Positions 22,715 to 30,094 of a stretch of 63,508 nucleotides of DNA are shown here, piece after piece. A program made the translations under genes and the position numbers. The stretch's first letter is position 1. Each line of letters opens with the position of its first letter. This DNA is from Bacteroidales bacterium (GTDB taxonomy: Bacteria; Bacteroidota; Bacteroidia; Bacteroidales; F082), in NCBI GenBank assembly GCA_016291135.1, contig JAEFAE010000010.1, positions 1 through 63,508 of the forward strand. The letters run 5' to 3'. Under the pieces are notes generated by a model. The model saw nothing but the letters and a program-made list of their open reading frames with translations, searched no databases and was not told the origin of the DNA.

Positions 22715-24835
22715 ATGTCCAACAGATGTTTGTTTACTGCCACCATCAAAGAGTTCCTTGAACAGGATCGTTTCGCTGTATTGGGTTTATTGCACAACAA
22801 CTATCACGGAGATGCACTCACCACTACAGATGAAGCTTGGATGGGTGAGGTTGACATTTTGCAACAGGTGCTTCAACCGTGGAAAGAGGAAGATGCACAG
22901 ATTGTTTTTGAATACGAGATACCCCGTTTGGGCAAGCGTATAGATGTGGTTCTGCTGTTGCGAGGTATTATTTTCTGTTTGGAATTTAAAGTTGGGCAAA
23001 AAGATGCTTTGCAGGCAGATGTGGAGCAGGTGATGGATTATGCCCTTGACCTGAAGAACTTCCATCGTTTTAGTCATGACAGGGTTATTGTGCCTATTTT
23101 GATTCCAACAAAACATGTTTCATCAACAACGGAGTTTAAACCATCCGTTTATGATGACCAAATCTACAATCCTTTGATTTCAGGTGCAGAGCAACTTCAG
23201 GAACTGATTGAAAGTATTCTGGATCATGCGCATGCGACAAACCCTGAAACAATAGATAATTGGATCATTAGCCCTTATACGCCCACTCCAACAATTATCG
23301 AAGCAGCACGTGCGCTCTATGAGAACCATTCGGTTGAGGACATTACGCGTCACGAAGCAGACAAAGTTTCTACAGATCGAACCATTAATTATATTTTGCA
23401 AGTTATTGAGCGGAGCAAGGCGGGGAAAAAGAAAAGCATCTGTTTTGTAACCGGTGTTCCTGGTGCTGGAAAGACTTTAGTTGGTCTTGATGTTGCTATC
23501 AAGCAGACATACAAAAATGGTGAGTTCGACAAGGAGAATGGTGCTGTTTATCTGTCGGGTAATGGACCTCTGGTAGCGGTTCTTACTGAAGCGTTGGCTC
23601 GAGACAATCAAAAGAAGTGTGCAGCAAAAGGAGAAAGAAAGAATCTTTCTGATTCAAGGCGTGAGGTGAGCGAATTCATCCAAATTATCCACCGCTATCG
23701 TGACAATATGCTGGCAAAGATTAAGAATCCTGTAGAAAATGGTGTGGTGGAGATTGACCCCGAAAAAGCCATCCGTTTGGAGCATACTGGTTATGGTGAA
23801 GTAGAGCATGTCGCTATTTTCGACGAAGCACAGCGCAGCTGGACGCATAAGCGTATCGCCGACTACCTGAAACGTGGTGGAACATACGGAAACAAACTGA
23901 AAGTGCCCAACTTTCCCATGTCTGAGGCAGAATTCCTCATCTGGTCACTTGATCAACGAGAAGACTGGGCAGTAATTATATGCCTGGTGGGAGGCGGTCA
24001 GGAGATCAACACAGGGGAGGCTGGAATCACCGAATGGATTAAGGCATTAAACTCCATGTTTAGGCATTGGGATGTCTATATATCAGATAAACTTACAGAT
24101 GCAGAATATGCAGAAGGTCGGGTTAATGAACTATTAAAGGATAATGACAAAGTGACTTATGCTGAAGACTTGCATCTTGCTGTCAGTCTTCGTTCCTTCC
24201 GTGCAGAGACACTCTCGGCTTTTGTTCAGTCTATGCTTGCCTTTCGTTCAGACGCGGCAGATTTGTACAAAGACGTTGCAAGCAGAAACTATCCAATCAT
24301 GTTAACGCGTGATATGGATACAGCAAGGGCTTGGCTTAGAAAACAGGCACGTGGAACACAGCAGACAGGAGTACTTGTAACGAAGGTTGCTGCTCGCTTC
24401 AAACCATTGGCTGTTCATATTCTAGCTCAAGACGAAGAGAATGCAGTGCATTGGTTTCTTGAGGATAAGACAGATATTCGTTCGTCAAATTATCTTGAGG
24501 ATGCTGCTACAGAGATACAAGTACAAGGATTGGAACTTGACTACGCATGCATTCTTTGGGATGCCGATATGCGATGCGAAGATGGAGCATGGGATTTCTA
24601 TAAGTTCAATGGCAGGAACAAATGGAATCCTGAAAACAACAAAGAGAATCAGAAATATATGCTCAATGCATATCGGGTCCTGTTAACCCGCGCAAGACAG
24701 GGTATTATTATTTGTATTCCTAAAGGAAACGCCAATCTAACTCCAGAAGGTTTTCCCGAAGACCCGACGCGTTTGCCGGAGTTTTATGATGGAACGTATG
24801 AGTATTTGAAGTCTTTGGGCTTAGTGGAAATCTAG
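22715..24835 (+). CDS. DUF2075 P-loop ATPase with N-terminal nuclease-like domain
   Basis: 706 residues. Residues 60-115 have the pattern of a PD-(D/E)xK nuclease-type core: EYEIPRLGKRIDVVLLL with Asp77, then IIFCLEFKVG with Glu90 and Lys92. A P-loop ATPase of the DUF2075/Schlafen-3-like helicase group follows: Walker A GVPGAGKT (247-254), Walker B AIFDEAQRSW (Asp370, Glu371) and a C-terminal helicase-like part with VQGLELDYACILWD and AYRVLLTRARQG. Such proteins are often found in defence or mobile regions, and this one sits in such a zone. It is predicted to be an ATP-driven nucleic-acid enzyme; a role in defence is inference. Confidence 0.85.
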   Translation: MSNRCLFTATIKEFLEQDRFAVLGLLHNNYHGDALTTTDEAWMGEVDILQQVLQPWKEEDAQIVFEYEIPRLGKRIDVVLLLRGIIFCLEFKVGQKDALQADVEQVMDYALDLKNFHRFSHDRVIVPILIPTKHVSSTTEFKPSVYDDQIYNPLISGAEQLQELIESILDHAHATNPETIDNWIISPYTPTPTIIEAARALYENHSVEDITRHEADKVSTDRTINYILQVIERSKAGKKKSICFVTGVPGAGKTLVGLDVAIKQTYKNGEFDKENGAVYLSGNGPLVAVLTEALARDNQKKCAAKGERKNLSDSRREVSEFIQIIHRYRDNMLAKIKNPVENGVVEIDPEKAIRLEHTGYGEVEHVAIFDEAQRSWTHKRIADYLKRGGTYGNKLKVPNFPMSEAEFLIWSLDQREDWAVIICLVGGGQEINTGEAGITEWIKALNSMFRHWDVYISDKLTDAEYAEGRVNELLKDNDKVTYAEDLHLAVSLRSFRAETLSAFVQSMLAFRSDAADLYKDVASRNYPIMLTRDMDTARAWLRKQARGTQQTGVLVTKVAARFKPLAVHILAQDEENAVHWFLEDKTDIRSSNYLEDAATEIQVQGLELDYACILWDADMRCEDGAWDFYKFNGRNKWNPENNKENQKYMLNAYRVLLTRARQGIIICIPKGNANLTPEGFPEDPTRLPEFYDGTYEYLKSLGLVEI

Positions 24836-24876
24836 ATAACGGACATCGTTTAGGTCGATAAATGAGTTAATTTATC

Positions 24877-25272
24877 ATGAAACATATTGAAGTCGTCGCC
24901 GCTATCATCCGCAAGGAAAACCGCATCTTCGCCACCCAACGTGGATACGGCGAATGGAAAGATTGGTGGGAATTCCCTGGAGGGAAGATGGAGGCTGGCG
25001 AAACGCCCGAAGAAGCACTGAAAAGAGAAATTCGTGAAGAGCTGTCAACGGATATCAGCGTGGATGAGTTCCTTTGCACCGTGGAGTATGACTATCCTAA
25101 GTTTCACCTTACCATGCACTGCTACCTTTGTTCGTTGTTAACGGAGGCGCTGCACCTGAATGAACACGAAGCAGCAAAATGGCTCTCGAAAGACGAACTG
25201 GATAGCGTGAAGTGGCTGCCTGCTGACGAATCAATCATAGAAAAATTGAAAACTATTACTTTGCAATCATGA
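24877..25272 (+). CDS. MutT-type Nudix hydrolase
   Basis: 131 residues. The Nudix box is complete (GGKMEAGETPEEALKREI then REELS). The start MKHIEVVAAIIRKENRIFATQRGYG and the segment WWEFPGGKME match MutT-type 8-oxo-dGTP diphosphatases, which cleanse oxidised nucleotides; length is normal. A role with other NTP substrates is possible. It overlaps the following kinase gene by 4 bp (ATGA), so the two are translated together. Confidence 0.92.
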   Translation: MKHIEVVAAIIRKENRIFATQRGYGEWKDWWEFPGGKMEAGETPEEALKREIREELSTDISVDEFLCTVEYDYPKFHLTMHCYLCSLLTEALHLNEHEAAKWLSKDELDSVKWLPADESIIEKLKTITLQS

Positions 25273-26198
25273 CTAACCCCCGCGTCATCGGCATCGGAGA
25301 AACCGTCCTCGACATCCTCTTCAAGGATGACCAACCGCAAAAGGCGGTTCCGGGCGGCTCCACCTTCAACAGCATCGTCTCGCTCGGAAGGGCGGGCATA
25401 CCCTGCGCCATGGTGACGGAAGTGGGAGGCGACCATGTGGGCGATATGATCTGTAACTACCTGAAAGAGAACGGCGTGTCATCGGACTATGTCTGCCGCC
25501 ATGAGCAGGTCAAGTCGCATCTGTCGTTGGCGTTCTTGGATGAAAACAACGATGCGCACTATGTGTTCTATAAGGATCACGCCTCGGTGTCGCTGGATGG
25601 TCCGTTGCCTGAGTTCAAGAAGGATGACGTGGTGCTCTTCGGCTCGTTCTTCGCCATCAACCCGGCCATACGACCCGTGGTGGGCAAACTGCTGCGTAAG
25701 GCGCACGAAGCGGGCGCTTGGCTCTATTATGACGTCAACTTCCGTAAAAACCATATCGCCGACCTGCCCGACGTGATGCCCAATATCGAGGAGAACATGC
25801 GCCTGGCGGATGTGGTGCGTGGGTCGATGGAGGATTTCGAATATTTGTATGGTCTCCACGACGCGGATGCCATCTACCAAAGGGTGCGCCGCCATTGGCC
25901 TTACAACACCTCCAATCCCGACCCTCACACCCTGATACTAACGAATGGCGCCCTTCCCATCCGGGTCTATACACCCGAAGGCTGCGAGACGTATCCTGTG
26001 CAGCCCATCGAGACCGTCAGCACGGTCGGTGCTGGTGACAACTTCAACGCGGGTTATATCTATGCAAAAATGCAGGGTTTCAACGACCAAACCTCATGCA
26101 TCGCGATGGCCCAGCGATGGAGCCAAGACGTCTGCCGACAACTGGGCAATAACATCAGCGACGAATTGGTGGCATCCATTCACAACGAAAAGGTCTGA
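25269..26198 (+). CDS. PfkB-family sugar kinase
   Basis: 309 residues with the ribokinase fold: an N-terminal substrate motif (VPGGSTFNSIVSLGRAG) and the C-terminal signature STVGAGDNFNAGYIYA, whose Asp is the catalytic base and whose Gly-rich loop holds the phosphate. The likely substrate is a sugar such as fructose or ribose, or a nucleoside; this cannot be settled by eye. It is coupled to the Nudix gene by a 4-bp overlap. There is no transporter or sugar operon nearby to help. Confidence 0.88.
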   Translation: MTNPRVIGIGETVLDILFKDDQPQKAVPGGSTFNSIVSLGRAGIPCAMVTEVGGDHVGDMICNYLKENGVSSDYVCRHEQVKSHLSLAFLDENNDAHYVFYKDHASVSLDGPLPEFKKDDVVLFGSFFAINPAIRPVVGKLLRKAHEAGAWLYYDVNFRKNHIADLPDVMPNIEENMRLADVVRGSMEDFEYLYGLHDADAIYQRVRRHWPYNTSNPDPHTLILTNGALPIRVYTPEGCETYPVQPIETVSTVGAGDNFNAGYIYAKMQGFNDQTSCIAMAQRWSQDVCRQLGNNISDELVASIHNEKV

Positions 26199-26265
26199 CA
26201 TGGAGATACAACGACTTTTTTTGATGAAAAAAACGTTTTTTATTTCATAATTGCTAATTTTTTTG

Positions 26266-26273
26266 TATTTTTG
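26266..26273 (+). promoter_or_regulatory. -7 box TATTTTTG of the BRO-Fic gene
   Basis: Matches TAnnTTTG, 24 nt before the ATG at 26298. Confidence 0.6.
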
Positions 26274-26297
26274 TAGAAATTATTCATCTATACGATA

Positions 26298-27179
26298 ATG
26301 CCTGCCAAAAAATCCATACGCTTCTATAACGACTTCGAGGTTCGTGCCGTTTGGGATGAAGAGAACTCCAAATGGTGGTTCTCGGCCACAGACATCGTGC
26401 GGGCAATCAATGATGAAGAGGACTACAAGAAAGCCGGCAACTACTGGCGTTGGCTGAAAAAGAAACTGATAACGGAGGGTGTTCAACTCGTGAGTGTCAC
26501 TCACGACTTCAAATTCATGGCACCCGATGGTAAACAGCACTTTGCCGATGCGCTCGATGCCGAATGCGTACAGACTTTGGCCAAGAACTATCCCCGAAAC
26601 CGCGCGAATGCTTTTCTTGATTGGTTCATCTACAGTGATAACAGCATCGACGGGCAAAGCAAGAAAAAAGCTTATACGTTGATTGAGAGTGGTGTTCTTG
26701 ACAATATGAATCCTGGTACCGTCGAATGCCTTCAACAAATCCATGCTTATATTTTCGGAGGTCTTTACGACTTCGCTGGTAAGATTCGCACAAAGACGAT
26801 CTCCAAAGGCGGCACCGTCTTTTGTCGAGCGGAATATCTGATGCAAAACCTGGCTATCATCGAACAGATGCCGCAAAACACCTTCGATGAGATTGTGGAC
26901 AAATATGTGGAGATGAACGTGGCCCATCCTTTCATGGAGGGTAATGGCCGCTCTACGCGCATCTGGCTTGACTTGATATTCAAAAAACAGCTTCACCTAT
27001 GTGTGGATTGGAGCAAGATCGACAAGAAACAATACCTGAACGCCATGCATCGTAGCGTAACAGACGCCAGCCGCATTAAAACCTTGCTGAAACGTGCGCT
27101 TACCGATCGCATCGATGATCGTGAGATTTTCATGAAAGGCATCGACTATTCTTATTACTATGAACAGGAGAATGGATGA
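26298..27179 (+). CDS. BRO-N domain fused to Fic/Doc-type domain
   Basis: 293 residues. Residues 7-95 form a BRO-N domain (RFYNDFEVRAVWDEENSKWW, then FSATDIVRAI, later FKFMAPDGKQHFADALD), a DNA-binding-type module typical of phage and baculovirus repressors. Residues 125-250 form a Fic domain with active-site loop HPFMEGNGR (210-218) and upstream YDFAGKIRT. Fic proteins modify targets with AMP or phosphate. No SxxxEG inhibitory motif is evident, so regulation may be through the BRO part or absent. The downstream Nudix gene overlaps its 3' end. Confidence 0.88.
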   Translation: MPAKKSIRFYNDFEVRAVWDEENSKWWFSATDIVRAINDEEDYKKAGNYWRWLKKKLITEGVQLVSVTHDFKFMAPDGKQHFADALDAECVQTLAKNYPRNRANAFLDWFIYSDNSIDGQSKKKAYTLIESGVLDNMNPGTVECLQQIHAYIFGGLYDFAGKIRTKTISKGGTVFCRAEYLMQNLAIIEQMPQNTFDEIVDKYVEMNVAHPFMEGNGRSTRIWLDLIFKKQLHLCVDWSKIDKKQYLNAMHRSVTDASRIKTLLKRALTDRIDDREIFMKGIDYSYYYEQENG

Positions 27180-27696
27180 CATCCTTTCACAATTAGAAGA
27201 AAACAACATGATCCAAAAACATTGCTTCGAATGTGGCGCCCCACTCATTGAAAAGCCTCTAGAAGGAGAGGGCATCGTGCCTTACTGCACGCAATGCCAG
27301 GAGTACCGCTTCCCCATGTATAACGTGGCGGTGAGCATGATCGTCATCAACGAACAGACTGGTGAGATCTTGCTGATCAAACAGTATGGACGTCCGTTCT
27401 TCATCCTCGTGGCAGGCTACGTGAACCGTGGCGAAGCACTGGAACACGCCGTAGGGCGCGAGATCAAGGAAGAGACAGGGATGACGGTGAGCCGCATCCG
27501 ATTCAACCGAACGAGCTTCTTCGAGCCGTCGAACACGTTGATGTGTAACTTCACGGCCTTCGTGAAGGATGCCAGTGAGCTTTCGCCCAACAGGGAAATC
27601 GACGCCTACCAGTGGTTCACGCCGGAAGCGGCACAACAGAACATCCGCCCGAATAGCCTCGCCGAGCGGTTTTTGAATGCCTATCTTGAAGAATGA
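27160..27696 (+). CDS. Zinc-ribbon Nudix hydrolase (NudC-like)
   Basis: 178 residues from ATG 27160; ATGs at 27172 and 27208 are also plausible, as the first overlaps the upstream gene by 20 bp. Residues 22-46 form a zinc ribbon (CFECG then CTQC). The Nudix box follows (GYVNRGEALEHAVGREIKEE then TGM). The combination resembles NudC-type NADH pyrophosphatases, which also decap NAD-capped RNA, but the family's SQPWPFP signature is not seen, so the substrate is open. The next gene starts 1 nt after the stop. Confidence 0.88.
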   Translation: MNRRMDDILSQLEENNMIQKHCFECGAPLIEKPLEGEGIVPYCTQCQEYRFPMYNVAVSMIVINEQTGEILLIKQYGRPFFILVAGYVNRGEALEHAVGREIKEETGMTVSRIRFNRTSFFEPSNTLMCNFTAFVKDASELSPNREIDAYQWFTPEAAQQNIRPNSLAERFLNAYLEE

Positions 27697-27697
27697 T

Positions 27698-28369
27698 ATG
27701 AAATCAAACTTACTCTTTCAAGCATTATCCAAGTTTTTTCTCGGGGTCATCCTTCTGGGAATCCTCCTCTTTTTGCCTGCCGGCTCGTTTCACTACTGGC
27801 AAGGCTGGCTGCTGATGGGTGTCCTCTTCGTGCCGATGTTCGTCGCGGGACTGGTCATGATGGTCAAGAACCCGGAACTGCTCAGGAAACGGCTGAACGC
27901 CAAAGAACAGGAGAAGGAACAAAAGACGGTCGTGGCCTTGTCAGGCTTGCTGTTTGTGGCCGCCTTCGTCGTGGCGGGGCTCAACTGGCGCTTTCAATGG
28001 CTAATGCTTCCCAACTGGGCGGTATGGGTGGCTGCGGCGCTCTTCCTGCTATGCTATGGCCTCTATGCCGAAGTGCTCCGCGAAAACACCTACCTCTCAC
28101 GGACCATCGAGGTGCAGGAACACCAGAAAGTGATCGACACGGGCCTCTATGGGGTGGTCCGTCACCCGATGTACATGGCTACCACCCTCCTCTTCCTGAT
28201 GATGCCCCTGGTGCTGGCCTCGCCCATCTCTTTCGCCATCATGCTGCTCTATATCCCGCTCATCGCCAAACGCATCCGTAACGAGGAAGCGGTCTTGGAA
28301 CAAGGACTGGAAGGCTACAGCGAATACAAACAACGGGTGAAATACAAGGTTTTGCCTTTTATCTGGTAG
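27698..28369 (+). CDS. Isoprenylcysteine methyltransferase-like membrane protein
   Basis: 223 residues from ATG 27698. There are four or five hydrophobic segments and the family core GLYGVVRHPMYMATTLLF, where RHPxY marks the S-adenosylmethionine pocket of ICMT/PEMT-type enzymes. The NEEAVLEQGLEGYSEYKQRV ending is also typical. Bacterial members methylate small molecules or lipids; the substrate is unknown. It is tightly packed with its neighbours (1 nt and 4 nt gaps), so it belongs to the Nudix-methyltransferase-Vsr operon. Confidence 0.85.
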   Translation: MKSNLLFQALSKFFLGVILLGILLFLPAGSFHYWQGWLLMGVLFVPMFVAGLVMMVKNPELLRKRLNAKEQEKEQKTVVALSGLLFVAAFVVAGLNWRFQWLMLPNWAVWVAAALFLLCYGLYAEVLRENTYLSRTIEVQEHQKVIDTGLYGVVRHPMYMATTLLFLMMPLVLASPISFAIMLLYIPLIAKRIRNEEAVLEQGLEGYSEYKQRVKYKVLPFIW

Positions 28370-28373
28370 TGTT

Positions 28374-28949
28374 ATGACCGACCGCCTCACTCCCGAACAG
28401 CGTCACCTCGTGATGTCGCACATCCACGGCAAAGGCACCAAGCCTGAGCTGAAGGTGCGGCAATGGCTGTGGCATCATGGCTACCATTACCGCCTCAACG
28501 TGAAGTCGGTGCCAGGCAAGCCGGATATCGTGATGCGGAAATACCATACGGCCATCTTTGTGAACGGGTGCTTCTGGCATGGACACCAACTGGAGTGGAA
28601 CCCCGAAGGGCTCACCGACCGGATGGGAGGTAAAACGGAAAACGGAGAACGGGAAGCAGCGAATTCAGCGTGTTGCAAAATACCGCAAACGAACCGTGCG
28701 TTTTGGGTAAACAAGATCCAAAAGAATCAGCAACGAGACCAACGCAATTACCAGATCCTCAAAGACAACGGCTGGCAGGTGATCGTCATCTGGGAATGCC
28801 AACTGACCTCCAAACGTATTGAACATACCATGAACGAAGTGGAGCTGCTGCTCAATAACAAACTGCTTTCTCTTTATTGCAAACATACGCCCTTCTCGTA
28901 CCCTTCGGAAGAAGAGGGTCCGCTTCCGATGGCCGCAGAAACCTTGTAA
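28374..28949 (+). CDS. vsr: Vsr very short patch repair endonuclease with insertion
   Basis: 191 residues; E. coli Vsr has 156. Vsr nicks beside T:G mismatches that arise from deaminated methylcytosine. The core is intact: MSHIHGKGTKPELKVRQWLW, catalytic Asp51 in GKPDIVM, His69 in GCFWHGH and WECQL near 140. Between the WHGH motif and NRAFWVNKIQKN lie about 30 extra residues, including GGKTENGEREAANS from a purine-rich micro-repeat (28630-28662). The C-terminus also extends about 30 residues. No cytosine methyltransferase gene is in the window, so it is an orphan here. Whether the insertion is tolerated is unknown. Confidence 0.9.
   Translation: MTDRLTPEQRHLVMSHIHGKGTKPELKVRQWLWHHGYHYRLNVKSVPGKPDIVMRKYHTAIFVNGCFWHGHQLEWNPEGLTDRMGGKTENGEREAANSACCKIPQTNRAFWVNKIQKNQQRDQRNYQILKDNGWQVIVIWECQLTSKRIEHTMNEVELLLNNKLLSLYCKHTPFSYPSEEEGPLPMAAETL
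28630..28662 (+). repeat. Purine-rich micro-repeat inside vsr
   Basis: Units AACGGA-AAACGGAGAACGGG follow the same style as the repeats at 8131 and 16079 and translate in frame as KTENGERE. It falls exactly where the protein has extra residues relative to other Vsr enzymes. Confidence 0.65.
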
Positions 28950-28997
28950 TCTTTTCCCGTCAAACAACTGAACAAGTGATGCGTGACCCCTTTTTTA

Positions 28998-29005
28998 TAT
29001 CTTTG
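28998..29005 (+). promoter_or_regulatory. -7 box TATCTTTG of the TlpA-like gene
   Basis: Matches TAnnTTTG and lies 27 nt before the ATG at 29033, inside a longer open frame. It therefore decides the start. Confidence 0.65.
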
Positions 29006-29032
29006 CAGCGAAATCATTTAAATATCAACACG

Positions 29033-30073
29033 ATGAAAAGAATATTGTTTGTCATACTAGGCCTGGCAATGCTCTGTGCCTGTAACGATCAAGTGTGTAA
29101 AATCAGTGGAACCATGACGAACCCGGTGGATACCCTACAACTGGTGGATCATTCGGGTGCGGTGCTGGATGTCGCCCCGGTCAAGGACGGCGCTTTCGTC
29201 TTGAAATGTGCCATCAATCCCGACCACGCGGTCAGCATCGTCTGGGATGAATTCAGCGATCCCATCACCCTGATTCCGGATTCCAAGAAAATCACGGTTG
29301 CCGTGACCGACGACACCGTCGTTGTGACGGGTAGCCTGTTGTCGCAACAAATGCAAGAACTGCAACAATGGGTCATGAAGACCTTCACCGACTATACCGA
29401 GAAGTACATGTCGCTGGAGGAAGGCGAAGAACACACTGATGGCGAAGAGGCCTATCAAGAGATGACTCAGCGGATCGCTTCCCGTTGTCGCGAAGCCTAT
29501 GAACAACATCCTTCCGATCCCATCGGTGTTCAGGCGATGGGCCTGCTGATGAACTTTATTGAGCCGGCGGAGTTCATGGAACTCTATGAAAAAGCCAGTG
29601 AGCGCATCCAAGGCGACGCTGAAATCGCTGGCTACTACGAACACCTGCAACTGCTGCCGCAAAGTGGGGTGATCACCCTGCTCGAAGACGGTGAGCTCGT
29701 CAAAGAGGAAGGGGCTTTCGAAGACTTTGTGGGAACGGGCCACTACACGCTGGTGGATTTCTGGGCCTCTTGGTGCGGCCCCTGCCGGAGAGAAACGCCC
29801 AATGTGGTCGCGGTGTTCAACAAATACCGCGACAAAGGACTGACGGTCATTGGCATCCCGGTGAACGACGAGGAAGAGGCCATGGTCAAGGCCCTGAAGG
29901 ACCTGGACATCCATTATCCCCAGGTGATCGACGCGTCACAAGCGATTGCCGATCGGTTCCACGTGTCGGGTATCCCCTACATCCTGCTCTTCGATCCCGA
30001 GGGTAACATCGTGGCGGAAGATTTGAGGGAAGCCGAAATCGAAGAGGCAATTAAAAAAGCCTTGAAGAAATAA
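29033..30073 (+). CDS. TlpA/ResA-like thioredoxin lipoprotein with DUF4369-like N-terminus
   Basis: 346 residues. It has a lipoprotein signal with the lipid Cys at 17 (MLCAC). Residues 22-100 form a DUF4369-like beta domain (KISGTMTNPVDTLQLVD, VDHSGAVLDVAPVKDGAFVL). A helical middle part follows, then a thioredoxin fold with active site WASWCGPC (Cys248, Cys251) and the cis-Pro loop SGIPYILLFD. It is exported and anchored, so it should reduce or shuffle disulfides outside the cytoplasm, for example in cytochrome maturation or envelope stress. This architecture is common in Bacteroidetes. It is monocistronic and convergent with the gene ending at 30095. Confidence 0.9.
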   Translation: MKRILFVILGLAMLCACNDQVCKISGTMTNPVDTLQLVDHSGAVLDVAPVKDGAFVLKCAINPDHAVSIVWDEFSDPITLIPDSKKITVAVTDDTVVVTGSLLSQQMQELQQWVMKTFTDYTEKYMSLEEGEEHTDGEEAYQEMTQRIASRCREAYEQHPSDPIGVQAMGLLMNFIEPAEFMELYEKASERIQGDAEIAGYYEHLQLLPQSGVITLLEDGELVKEEGAFEDFVGTGHYTLVDFWASWCGPCRRETPNVVAVFNKYRDKGLTVIGIPVNDEEEAMVKALKDLDIHYPQVIDASQAIADRFHVSGIPYILLFDPEGNIVAEDLREAEIEEAIKKALKK

Positions 30074-30094
30074 CCCGATAGGTTCTTAAGGGCG

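Noticed and set aside
26230..26256. AAAAAACGTTTTTT palindrome before the BRO-Fic gene as a terminator
   Set aside because: It is a pure A/T stem with one C-G pair and no loop; weak as a hairpin and probably just AT-rich promoter DNA.
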